A stretch of DNA of 52,950 bases, taken from NCBI GenBank assembly GCA_003212335.1, contig QCQA01000008.1, positions 1 to 52,950 of the forward strand, given 5' to 3'. Below, in pieces: positions 23,333 to 31,723 of the stretch (the first letter of the stretch is position 1; every line of letters starts with the position of its first letter). This stretch comes from SAR86 cluster bacterium AG-447-A08. Its GTDB lineage: Bacteria; Pseudomonadota; Gammaproteobacteria; Magnimaribacterales; Magnimaribacteraceae. A program made the position numbers and the translations under genes. The notes beneath the pieces were generated by a model, which saw only the letters and a program-made list of their open reading frames with translations, did no database searches and was not told where the DNA came from.

Positions 23333-24526
23333 ATGCGTAATGCAGTAATTGTTGATAGTGTGAGAACAGGTCTCGCGAAATCTTTTCGTGGTGGGTTCAA
23401 CAACACTCGTGCAGACAATATGACAGCTCATATTGTAAATGCACTTTTAGAAAGGAATCCTAAGGTTGAAGCTTCTATGGTTGAAGACATCATTTTAGGT
23501 TGTGGTAGTCCAGAAGGAGCGCAAGGTCACAATATAGCTAGAAACGTTGCTGTACTTTCAAACCTTCCTATTGAAACTGGTGGAGTAACTATTAATCGTT
23601 ACTGTTCTTCAGGTTTAAATTCAATAGCTATGGCGGCAACCCAAATTCAAAGTGGTTTCTATGATTGCATAATAGCTGGTGGAGTAGAGTCTATAAGCAC
23701 TACTCAAGGCAAGGGTAATATGCATATGTATGTTAACGAAAAACTGGCTGAAGAAGTTCCGGGTATTTATCACGCTATGGGCACAACAGCAGAAGCCGTT
23801 GCAGACCGATATGATGTCTCTAGAGAAGCTCAAGATGAGTACGCTCTGTCAAGTCAACAAAGATGTGCAGCAGCCCAAGATGCTGGACTATATGATGACG
23901 AAATTATACCTATGGATACTAAGATGATCCTCAAGAATAAAGAGACTGGAGCAGAAAAAGAAGTTGATGTAACTGTTGATAGAGATGATTGCAATAGACC
24001 AGAAACAACTCTTGAAGGTCTTTCAAGTTTAAATCCTGTATTTAATCCTGAGAGTGGTTCTGTAACTGCAGGAAATTCTTCTCAATTATCTGATGGAGCT
24101 TCAGTAACATTAATAATGAGTGAAGAAAAAGCAAATGAATTAGGCCTCAAGCCTTTAGCTTATTTCAGAGGATTTACTACAGTAGGTTGTCAACCAGACG
24201 AGATGGGAATAGGACCAGTATTCTCTATCCCCAAACTACTTGATTCTGCAGGACTAACAATTGATGACATTGACCTATGGGAACTCAACGAAGCATTTGC
24301 TTCCCAGGTTGTATACATCAGAGATCAATTAAATCTACCTACCGAAAAACTGAATGTTAATGGTGGTTCTATTGCTATAGGACATCCATTTGGCATGACA
24401 GGTTCTAGGCAAGTTGGACACTTAGCAAGAGAACTGAAACGCAGGGGTGGCAAGTATGGAATAGTCACTATGTGCGTTGGCGGTGGAATGGGAGCTACAG
24501 GCTTATTTGAGTCTATCCCTGATTAA
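23333..24526 (+). CDS. Thiolase (acetyl-CoA C-acyltransferase)
   Basis: Condensing/cleaving thiolase (397 aa) of the last beta-oxidation step. The acyl-accepting cysteine is C91 in NRYCSSGLNSIAM. The C-terminal catalytic motifs are WELNEAFASQ, GGSIAIGHPFGMTG and TMCVGGGMGATG. All three active-site regions are intact, so it should be active. AAGGAG-like purines lie just ahead of the ATG, and an 80-base gap separates it from the metallo-hydrolase gene, so it may have its own promoter. It fits acyl-CoA products of the neighbouring dehydrogenase. Confidence 0.95.
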   Translation: MRNAVIVDSVRTGLAKSFRGGFNNTRADNMTAHIVNALLERNPKVEASMVEDIILGCGSPEGAQGHNIARNVAVLSNLPIETGGVTINRYCSSGLNSIAMAATQIQSGFYDCIIAGGVESISTTQGKGNMHMYVNEKLAEEVPGIYHAMGTTAEAVADRYDVSREAQDEYALSSQQRCAAAQDAGLYDDEIIPMDTKMILKNKETGAEKEVDVTVDRDDCNRPETTLEGLSSLNPVFNPESGSVTAGNSSQLSDGASVTLIMSEEKANELGLKPLAYFRGFTTVGCQPDEMGIGPVFSIPKLLDSAGLTIDDIDLWELNEAFASQVVYIRDQLNLPTEKLNVNGGSIAIGHPFGMTGSRQVGHLARELKRRGGKYGIVTMCVGGGMGATGLFESIPD

Positions 24527-24550
24527 TAAACTATTGTCTAAGGAGTAACC

Positions 24551-25477
24551 TTGGACGAGCATTTATTAATTCAAAAATACTTTTCTGACATTGGCTCGGC
24601 CTTTCTGGCCGAGCACAATGTAGAAGTCCCAATCGGTGACGATGCCTCTTTTGTATCTGCAAATAGCAACAGTCAACAAGTTAATTCAATAGACACCTCC
24701 ATAGAGGGTGTACACTTTTTAGCAACTATGACTGCAGAGGATATAGCCTACAGATCATGTGTGGTTGCTTTAAGTGATTTAGCTGCATGTGGTGCAAGAC
24801 CCCAATGGTATTCAATAGCTCTTACATTACCTGAATTAGATGAAGATTGGCTCAAAGGATATTCAAGTGGCTTAAAGAAATTTTCAGAAGAATATAGAAT
24901 CCCATTGATAGGAGGTGATACAACAAAAGGCTCACTTACTATTTCTGTGCAGGTTATGGGAGAAGTAGATAAAGGAAAAACTCTTTTAAGATCTAAAGCT
25001 AAAGCAGATCAACTAATTTTTGTTAGCGGAGTAATCGGTGATGCTTATTTGGGTCTAATTGAACTCCAGAATGATCCGAAATCAGAAAAAAATGTTAATT
25101 CTTATTTATATCCCAAAGCACGTATTGACCTTGGTTTAGGCTTAATAGACCTAGCTACTGCTGCTATTGATATTTCAGATGGTCTCATCCAAGATCTAGA
25201 ATTGATTTGTAACGCTAGTGGAGTCGGAGCGGAGATTTATTTCGAAAAGATTCCAACATCAAAGAATAATAAAACTCTAGAATTAATTAATTCTGGAGAT
25301 GATTACGAATTATGCTTTACCGCTGATGAGGATAAGTTAGATCAAATAATTAAACTTTCCAAGACTTTAAATATTCCTCTGACCGAGATTGGTAGAATAA
25401 CTTCTTCGAGAGAATTTATTTTGTATGACAAAGATCTGAAACCTATGAATCCTGCCTCAGGTTACAAGCACTTTTAG
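24551..25477 (+). CDS. thiL: Thiamine-monophosphate kinase
   Basis: Phosphorylates thiamine monophosphate to the active cofactor thiamine diphosphate. The 308-aa product shows VPIGDDASFV, DLAACGARPQW, LIGGDTTKG and DISDGLIQDL, the standard ThiL landmarks. The start is a TTG at 24551 with AAGGAG five bases upstream; no suitable ATG precedes the conserved QKYFSDIG. A perfect 8-bp GC hairpin lies in codons 15-21. It is followed one base later by pgpA. Identity is sure. Confidence 0.96.
   Translation: MDEHLLIQKYFSDIGSAFLAEHNVEVPIGDDASFVSANSNSQQVNSIDTSIEGVHFLATMTAEDIAYRSCVVALSDLAACGARPQWYSIALTLPELDEDWLKGYSSGLKKFSEEYRIPLIGGDTTKGSLTISVQVMGEVDKGKTLLRSKAKADQLIFVSGVIGDAYLGLIELQNDPKSEKNVNSYLYPKARIDLGLGLIDLATAAIDISDGLIQDLELICNASGVGAEIYFEKIPTSKNNKTLELINSGDDYELCFTADEDKLDQIIKLSKTLNIPLTEIGRITSSREFILYDKDLKPMNPASGYKHF
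24594..24614 (+). promoter_or_regulatory. GC-rich hairpin inside the start of thiL
   Basis: Arms 24594-24601 (GCTCGGCC) and 24607-24614 (GGCCGAGC) are perfect complements with a 5-base loop TTTCT. This is an unusually stable stem for an AT-rich genome and starts 43 bases after the TTG start codon. No U-run follows, so it is not a classical terminator. An effect on translation or RNA stability is possible. Confidence 0.4.
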
Positions 25478-25478
25478 T

Positions 25479-25955
25479 ATGAATTTAAAAAATCCCCTAT
25501 CATGGTTATCAAATGGATTCGGTTCAGGCTTATCACCTGTAGCGCCCGGCACTGTAGGAAGTTTCTTAGCTTTGTTAATCTATTATTTCCTTTTTTATGA
25601 AAATATAGGCACTTTCAAACAGCATATATTTTTCATCATTTTTATATTAATTTCCTTTTTCATTGGACTTTTTATTTATCCAAGAACAGTTGGAGAAGAT
25701 CATGATCCTGGTAGTTTTGTCTGGGATGAGTTTGTAGGAATGTGGATTGCCTGTATCCCGCTTGCATTAATTGACCATTCTTTAAAATGGCTGCTCATAT
25801 CTTTTATCTCTTTTAGACTCTTCGATATCTGGAAGCCTTTTGGAATTAAATTTCTTGATAATAAGACTGGAGCATTTTATGTAATGATAGATGATGTTTT
25901 AGCGGGTCTTTTAGCTGCTATTTTGGTTACTTTTTTATCGATATTTTTAATTTGA
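25479..25955 (+). CDS. pgpA: Phosphatidylglycerophosphatase A
   Basis: Membrane phosphatase making phosphatidylglycerol. The 158-aa protein opens with FGSGLSPVAPGTVGS, the PgpA signature, has DPGSFVWDEFVGMWIA in the middle and DDVLAGLLAAILV at the end, and about four membrane segments. It follows thiL by one base, the usual thiL-pgpA pair of gammaproteobacteria. Confidence 0.95.
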   Translation: MNLKNPLSWLSNGFGSGLSPVAPGTVGSFLALLIYYFLFYENIGTFKQHIFFIIFILISFFIGLFIYPRTVGEDHDPGSFVWDEFVGMWIACIPLALIDHSLKWLLISFISFRLFDIWKPFGIKFLDNKTGAFYVMIDDVLAGLLAAILVTFLSIFLI

Positions 25956-25994
25956 AATTTTCATTTCTGAAGTAGAATACTCAACCTTAAAACC

Positions 25995-26585
25995 ATGACA
26001 ATCCAAAAAATCGCAGAAGCAAAGCTACCTACACATTGGGGCGAGTTCAAGGTAATAGCCTTCGAAGACAAAAAACTTAATGAAGAACATTTACTTTTGT
26101 ACATGGGAGAATTACAAAATGATTCCCTTCTTCGCATACACTCTCAATGTCTAACTGGAGATACGCTATACAGTCTTAAGTGTGACTGCGGATCCCAGTT
26201 AGCTATGGCACTCCAAAGAATATCTGAAGAGGGCGTTGGTATGATTATCTACATGGCCCAAGAGGGAAGGGGTATTGGTCTTGTGAACAAGATACGAGCC
26301 TACGAGCTCCAAGATAAAGGGATGAATACCGTTGAGGCTAATGAGGCACTAGGATTTGCTGCTGACGAGAGAGATTATTCTTACTGTAAAGAAATATTGT
26401 CTGCAGTAAATATATCTTCTGTAAGATTAATGACAAATAACCCCAGAAAGATAAAAGGTTTAGAGAATGTTGATATAAAAGTAACCGAGAGAGTTTCGAT
26501 TGAAATTGAGCCCAACAAACACAATGAAGATTATTTAAAAGTGAAGGCTGATAAGTTGGGACACATGATTGGGCCCTCAAATTAG
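25995..26585 (+). CDS. ribA: GTP cyclohydrolase II
   Basis: Opens the GTP ring as the first step of riboflavin synthesis. The 196-aa monofunctional enzyme has zinc ligands C52, C63 and C65 (C-x10-C-x-C, ending KCDCGSQL), the catalytic MAQEGRGIGL segment and LMTNNPRKIKGL. It lies downstream of pgpA with a 39-base gap that shows no FMN riboswitch. Its 3' end overlaps the convergent dxs by 9 bases. Confidence 0.97.
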   Translation: MTIQKIAEAKLPTHWGEFKVIAFEDKKLNEEHLLLYMGELQNDSLLRIHSQCLTGDTLYSLKCDCGSQLAMALQRISEEGVGMIIYMAQEGRGIGLVNKIRAYELQDKGMNTVEANEALGFAADERDYSYCKEILSAVNISSVRLMTNNPRKIKGLENVDIKVTERVSIEIEPNKHNEDYLKVKADKLGHMIGPSN

Positions 26586-28472
26586 ATTCAGTTTTTGTCT
26601 TATAGATTTCTCTACACCCTCACCATCTAATCCATTTAAAACCTTTTGTTGTTCTTGGTCTCCGTGTTCAATAAATTCATCGGGCAACCCAAGATTTAAT
26701 ATTCTAGCTTTTGAATCTAGCTTTATAAGTAATTCATTTACGGCTGATCCAGCGCCTCCAGCTACAACATTGTCTTCAAGTGTAACTATCAATTTGTAGT
26801 TATCACTTATATCTTGGATCAATTCATGATCAATTGGTTTTACAAATTGCATATCCACGACTCTGGCATTTAATTTCTCTCCTGCATGAATTGCTGATTC
26901 CAAAAGACTTCCAAAAGATAAAATAATAATTTCATTTTCATTTGAATCTAAGATATTACGACTCTTTCCAATAGTAATTTTATCTTCAGTTCTTTTCACA
27001 GGCATACCTCTACCCGTGCCTCTGGGGTACCTTATCGCGACAGGACCTTCGTGTTCAAATCCAGTATTTAGCATTTTCCAGGCAATATCTTCATCTGAAG
27101 GAGCCATGATTACCATATTTGGAATGCATCTAATAAACGATAAATCGAATGCACCTTGGTGTGTTGCTCCATCTAAACCAACCAATCCTGCCCTATCTAA
27201 TGCAAAAAGAACATCAAGCTCCTGAAGTGCTACATCATGTATTAGTTGATCATAGGCTCTTTGTAAAAAAGTACTATAAATTGCAACAACAGGCTTCATA
27301 CCTTCACAGGCTAGTCCTGCAGCAAAACTTACACTATGTTGCTCAGCAATAGCTACATCGTAATAACGATCAGGAAATTCTTTTGAAAACTCTATCATGC
27401 CTGACCCTTCTCCCATGGCCGGTGTAATAGCAACCAATCTTTCGTCTTTAGAGGCTTTATAAGATAGCCAGTTACCAAATATCTCAGAGAAAGAGGGAGT
27501 CTTAGGCTTTGTTTTATTATGAGAAGGTAGGTCTTCTTGTTTTATTTTATTAATGGCATGAAAACCCACAGGATCCTCTTCAGCAGGAGCGAATCCCTTT
27601 CCTTTAGTAGTTATTACATGAAGAAACTTAGGACCATGGATAAGTTTTATATTTTCCAAGATATTGATTAGATTATTAGTATCATGCCCATCTACGGGAC
27701 CAAAGTATTCAAAACCTAATTCTTCAAATAATGACCCTGGAGCCACCATACCTTTTGCATGAATTTCTGCTTTTCGTACAAACTCTTTTGCTCCTGGCAA
27801 ATATGTAAGTACGCTTTTCCCGCTCTCTCTAATCCTGTTGTAAGTCTTACTTGCCCAAATTCGAGCAAGATAATTTCTTAGACCGCCAATATTTTCAGAA
27901 ATAGACATCTGATTATCATTCAAGATAACTAAAAGATTCTTATCGATTGATCCTGCATGCGCAAGAGCTTCATAGGCCATTCCTGCAGTCATAGCTCCGT
28001 CACCTATGACAGCCGTAACATGTCTATCTTCTTGTTTTTTTTCAGCTGCCGTGATCATTCCAAGGGCAGCGCTAATAGACGTGCTGGAGTGCCCAACTCC
28101 AAAGGTGTCATATTGACTCTCTGATCTAACTGGAAAGGGGGCAAGTCCATTACTTTGTCTCATGCTTTGCATTGCATCTTTTCTACCAGTCAAAATTTTA
28201 TGGGGATATGTTTGATGCCCTACGTCCCAGACTATCCGGTCTTTTGGAGTATCAAATTTATAATGAAGAGCTAAAGTTAATTCGATTACACCAAGTCCGG
28301 CACCAAAATGTCCACCGGTTTTTCCTACTGTGTAGAGAAGAAATTCCCTCAACTCATCTGCTAATTTTGGAATTTGAGATTGATCAAGTTTTCTAAGATC
28401 TTCCGGAGAATTTATATCTTGAAGTAGCTCAGTAGATGGCTCATCAATAGGAATAGAATCGAAGATTTTCAC
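26577..28472 (-). CDS. dxs: 1-deoxy-D-xylulose-5-phosphate synthase
   Basis: Thiamine-diphosphate enzyme condensing pyruvate and glyceraldehyde 3-phosphate, the first step of the MEP isoprenoid pathway. Length 631 aa is normal. Landmarks are GHFGAGLGVIELTLALHY, VIGDGAMTAGMAYEAL, LNDNQMSISENIGG, VDGHD, and in the C-terminal half VAIAEQHSVSFAAGLA and DRAGLVGLDGATHQG. It is downstream of ispA with a 3-base gap and needs the thiamine diphosphate supplied by the nearby thiL product. Confidence 0.98.
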   Translation of the reverse strand: MKIFDSIPIDEPSTELLQDINSPEDLRKLDQSQIPKLADELREFLLYTVGKTGGHFGAGLGVIELTLALHYKFDTPKDRIVWDVGHQTYPHKILTGRKDAMQSMRQSNGLAPFPVRSESQYDTFGVGHSSTSISAALGMITAAEKKQEDRHVTAVIGDGAMTAGMAYEALAHAGSIDKNLLVILNDNQMSISENIGGLRNYLARIWASKTYNRIRESGKSVLTYLPGAKEFVRKAEIHAKGMVAPGSLFEELGFEYFGPVDGHDTNNLINILENIKLIHGPKFLHVITTKGKGFAPAEEDPVGFHAINKIKQEDLPSHNKTKPKTPSFSEIFGNWLSYKASKDERLVAITPAMGEGSGMIEFSKEFPDRYYDVAIAEQHSVSFAAGLACEGMKPVVAIYSTFLQRAYDQLIHDVALQELDVLFALDRAGLVGLDGATHQGAFDLSFIRCIPNMVIMAPSDEDIAWKMLNTGFEHEGPVAIRYPRGTGRGMPVKRTEDKITIGKSRNILDSNENEIIILSFGSLLESAIHAGEKLNARVVDMQFVKPIDHELIQDISDNYKLIVTLEDNVVAGGAGSAVNELLIKLDSKARILNLGLPDEFIEHGDQEQQKVLNGLDGEGVEKSIRQKLNLI

Positions 28473-28475
28473 AGT

Positions 28476-29345
28476 TTAGGTTTTTCTTTGAACAATGTAA
28501 TCAGCTAGTTTATGAAGATTATCTGCATTTTTATGTGAAAGATGAAGTATTTCTTTAGCTTCAGATGCAAGTTCTCTGGCCCTAGTCCTTGATTCTTCAA
28601 GTCCCACAATAGATGGATAGGTAATTTTATTCTGATTGATGTCAGAGCCTTGATCTTTGCCGCTTATTGAAGAGGGTGATTCTATATCGATAATATCGTC
28701 TTGAATTTGAAACGCTAAGCCTATTTTTTCGCCATATTTATTAAGTGCTTCAATATCTTTTTGATCAAGCTCCGATAATATACCGGAGGTTTCTAGGGAG
28801 GCTTGGATCAATCTACCCGTCTTTTGCGAGTGCATTATATCTAGGTCTTGAACTGTATTTATTTCTTTAGAATGAATGTCTTTTATTTGACCGCCTACCA
28901 TGCCTGAATAGCCGCATGCATTGGCTAGGCAATTGACTATAGTAATTTTATTGGAATCTGAAGTATCTAGATTAGATATTAATTCAAAGGCTAATGGCTG
29001 AAGAGCATCTCCAGCAAGTATAGCAGTGGCTTCATCATATTTTTTATGTGTAGTTGGATTACCTCTTCTTAAATCATCATCATCCATTGATGGTAAATCG
29101 TCATGAATAAGTGAATAACAGTGAATAAGTTCAATAGAGCCAGCTAATGTATCTATAGAATCATGGCTCGCTTCACCAAGCTCACTTGATAAGTAAACCA
29201 AGATAGGTCTTAGCCTCTTTCCGCCATTCAATACTGAATAGCGCATGGCTTCACTTAATATTGAATCATCAGAAGGAAGTAACCCTTCTAGTGTTTGGTT
29301 GATTCTTTTTTGATAGGATCCCAGAAGGCTTTCAAATTCAGACAT
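28476..29345 (-). CDS. ispA: Farnesyl/geranyl diphosphate synthase
   Basis: Short-chain trans-prenyl transferase that makes farnesyl diphosphate. The 289-aa protein has the first aspartate-rich motif HDDLPSMDDDDLRRG (D82 onward), the second motif IQDDIIDIE (D216, D217, D220), and NGGKRLRP for diphosphate binding. It overlaps xseB by 8 bases. Order xseB-ispA-dxs is conserved in gammaproteobacteria. Confidence 0.96.
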   Translation of the reverse strand: MSEFESLLGSYQKRINQTLEGLLPSDDSILSEAMRYSVLNGGKRLRPILVYLSSELGEASHDSIDTLAGSIELIHCYSLIHDDLPSMDDDDLRRGNPTTHKKYDEATAILAGDALQPLAFELISNLDTSDSNKITIVNCLANACGYSGMVGGQIKDIHSKEINTVQDLDIMHSQKTGRLIQASLETSGILSELDQKDIEALNKYGEKIGLAFQIQDDIIDIESPSSISGKDQGSDINQNKITYPSIVGLEESRTRARELASEAKEILHLSHKNADNLHKLADYIVQRKT

Positions 29346-29568
29346 CTTTCAATGGAGTAGTTTTGAGTTCTCCATCTTCTTCAATCAATTTTTGGACCTG
29401 TAGTTCAGCTTGAGATAATTTATCTTGGCATTGTCTCGCCAACTTTATTCCTTTTTCAAAAGATTTGAGTGAATTTTCTAAACTTAAATCTCCAGATTCT
29501 AAATCTTCAACTATAGACTCAAGTTCCTCAAGAGCTTTTTCAAAATTTATTTCTACTTTCTTATTCAT
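29338..29568 (-). CDS. xseB: Exodeoxyribonuclease VII small subunit
   Basis: Small helical subunit (76 aa) of exonuclease VII, which degrades single-stranded DNA. It is recognised by FEKALEELESIVEDLESGDL, SLENSLKSFEKGIKLARQCQ and length. It starts ten bases after the TonB-receptor stop and overlaps ispA by 8 bases. The large subunit xseA is not in this window. Confidence 0.95.
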   Translation of the reverse strand: MNKKVEINFEKALEELESIVEDLESGDLSLENSLKSFEKGIKLARQCQDKLSQAELQVQKLIEEDGELKTTPLKDV

Positions 29569-29578
29569 TTATATATAA

Positions 29579-31630
29579 CTAGAAAGTATATTCTATACCG
29601 ACATAAAATTCTCTTGGTAACCCAGGAAAATATCTATCTCCACCAAAAGCATTAAAATCAGCTCGTTCTGCATAAGCTTTATCAAATATATTGTCTACTC
29701 TTACAAAACCTTTCATAGAAGTGGATAAATTTTTATTAAATCTTGCATGATAAAGCGTATGGCCATCGTACTCGTGGAGATTAGCAGCATCTGTATAGTA
29801 AGAGCTCACATGTTCAATCTCAAAAGATATAGAGCTATCATTTCGTAGGTTAAGATCCCATATAAGGTTTGCCATGAGTTTAGGAGAAGTATCTATCTTA
29901 TTTCCGATTCTTATTTTTTCTCTCATTGAAGTGTCGGTTTCAAAGTCGTATCTATGATCGCCATAAGTTATATTTGAGCTTACCGTATTATTTGAACTAA
30001 TTAGCCAATTTAGGCTTAGTTCAATCCCTTCATGGTCAGTTTTTCCATTATCGACGATGAAATTTTCAGCATCCCTAAAGATAGAATTCTTTTTCTTACT
30101 TTTATAGAGGCTAACGCTTCCGTTAACTGTATCTCTGTCAAATCTGCTGCCTATTTCAATCATAGTTAGAGTTTCAGAATCTAGGTCAGTGACATTTTGT
30201 TTCTTTTGAAGTCTGTAAGCTTCATTTATTTGAGGAGGTCTAAAACCAAGACTGATTTGAGCAAAATAATTAAGCTCTTCAAAGGTGGTTGATACACCGA
30301 ATCTTGCACTGATCTCATTAAAATCATCCGATCTATCAGACGGTCTATTGTAATAACACCCTCCAAACCCACATTTGGATCCATCCTCTCTGGTGTTACC
30401 ACTAATCATCCTGTTAGAGTAGTCATATTCAATAAACTCAGCTCTTGCATCGGCAAAGAAATTTAAATCTCCATTAATCCTGTAATCTTCTACGCCAGCG
30501 AAGAGGGCATAGACAACAGAATCAACTTCATAGTCGTAGTGTTTACCTTTAGGTCTAGTTGCATTGTTAAAGGCTGAACTAGTAGTCAGGGCATCCTTCT
30601 GTGTTTCCGTTAATTCGGCTTTTGCTATGTCAATTTGGAGACCTCTTACAAGGTTAAAGTCTCGATATTCAGATATTCTTTGAAAGACAATTCCAATACT
30701 TTTGTGATTATTCTCTTCAAGAGGAGTCCCAGGTAGGAAGTGTTGAAAAAACTTCATGTCATTGCTTCTTATATAAGGAGTAATCGAATCTAAGTTATTA
30801 TCATTTTCTTTAGTTAGCCTTAAAGACACCCTTTGAGAATTAGCATCTCTATATGCTTCAGGATTGAAATTTTGTTTACTAAAGCTTTCATCTTTATATG
30901 AGTTAAGTCCGTTTACATAGCCAGCTGTTTCTTGATTAAGATTAGTTAATGTCGCGTTTAATAGAGCATTCCAAGAGGACAGAGAAAATCTTGATTGGAT
31001 CTTGATCTTTTGTTGATCATAACCAGATTGATCTCTGAATCCATCGTTGTTTGCAAAGAATCCATCAATACTCCAGTCTTCTTGGTTTCCTGCCCTTAGC
31101 TTGTAATTCTTGTAATTATTAGGACCTATATTTGTAGAGAACTTATTTAGTGAATCTATTGGTTTTGACAGGATATTAATAACTCCATGCATTGCATTTG
31201 CACCATATCTGGCGCTTGCAGGACCAGTAATTGTTTCAACTCCTGAAGAAATTTCATAAGAGGTTTCAAACAATCCATTAACATTACAAAAACCAGTTGG
31301 TCGCACTGGAAGTCCGTCTTCAAGAATCAAAAAAGAACCGCAAGCACCTGGACCAGTTAAAACAGGAGATCTCATAGCCGTAAGATGTTCCTGTCCAGAC
31401 CCTCTGCTTATCCATACACCTGGTGATCTTCTGAATATCTGTTTTGGGTGTTGCGCATCAAGATCTTCTAGTTCTTTTTCGTTGATGGTAGTAATAGATT
31501 GATTATTAGACCAACCATTTAAGCTAGATAGCTTTTTTTCTAATACGATTATCTCTTCTACACTTTCGGAAAGTAAATTGCCTGATAGCAAACCTGTTAA
31601 AAGCGTAGAAATAAAAAATTTTTTAGTCAT
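29579..31630 (-). CDS. TonB-dependent outer-membrane receptor
   Basis: Outer-membrane gated importer (683 aa). A signal peptide of about 22 residues is followed by a TonB-box-like EEIIVLE. The plug domain runs to about residue 155 (QIFRRSPGVWISRGSGQEH, ITGPASARYGANAMHGVINI), then a beta-barrel ends in a terminal aromatic strand (FYVGIEYTF). A cysteine pair lies in the plug (GACGSFL and GFCNVNG). The ligand cannot be read; no Fur box or cobalamin riboswitch is visible in the 93 bases upstream. It sits beside an RND pump. Confidence 0.93.
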   Translation of the reverse strand: MTKKFFISTLLTGLLSGNLLSESVEEIIVLEKKLSSLNGWSNNQSITTINEKELEDLDAQHPKQIFRRSPGVWISRGSGQEHLTAMRSPVLTGPGACGSFLILEDGLPVRPTGFCNVNGLFETSYEISSGVETITGPASARYGANAMHGVINILSKPIDSLNKFSTNIGPNNYKNYKLRAGNQEDWSIDGFFANNDGFRDQSGYDQQKIKIQSRFSLSSWNALLNATLTNLNQETAGYVNGLNSYKDESFSKQNFNPEAYRDANSQRVSLRLTKENDNNLDSITPYIRSNDMKFFQHFLPGTPLEENNHKSIGIVFQRISEYRDFNLVRGLQIDIAKAELTETQKDALTTSSAFNNATRPKGKHYDYEVDSVVYALFAGVEDYRINGDLNFFADARAEFIEYDYSNRMISGNTREDGSKCGFGGCYYNRPSDRSDDFNEISARFGVSTTFEELNYFAQISLGFRPPQINEAYRLQKKQNVTDLDSETLTMIEIGSRFDRDTVNGSVSLYKSKKKNSIFRDAENFIVDNGKTDHEGIELSLNWLISSNNTVSSNITYGDHRYDFETDTSMREKIRIGNKIDTSPKLMANLIWDLNLRNDSSISFEIEHVSSYYTDAANLHEYDGHTLYHARFNKNLSTSMKGFVRVDNIFDKAYAERADFNAFGGDRYFPGLPREFYVGIEYTF

Positions 31631-31723
31631 TGATTTTCCTTAATTGATACATGACTTCATTCAAGTCCATTTAAGCGAATATGATAACGCAGATTAGTAG
31701 AAAATCAGGAGAATCTTGCTTCC

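Noticed and set aside
31631-31723. Possible Fur box or cobalamin riboswitch ahead of the TonB receptor
   Set aside because: GATAACGCAGATTA-like sequence is too far from the Fur consensus, and 93 bases cannot hold a cobalamin riboswitch.
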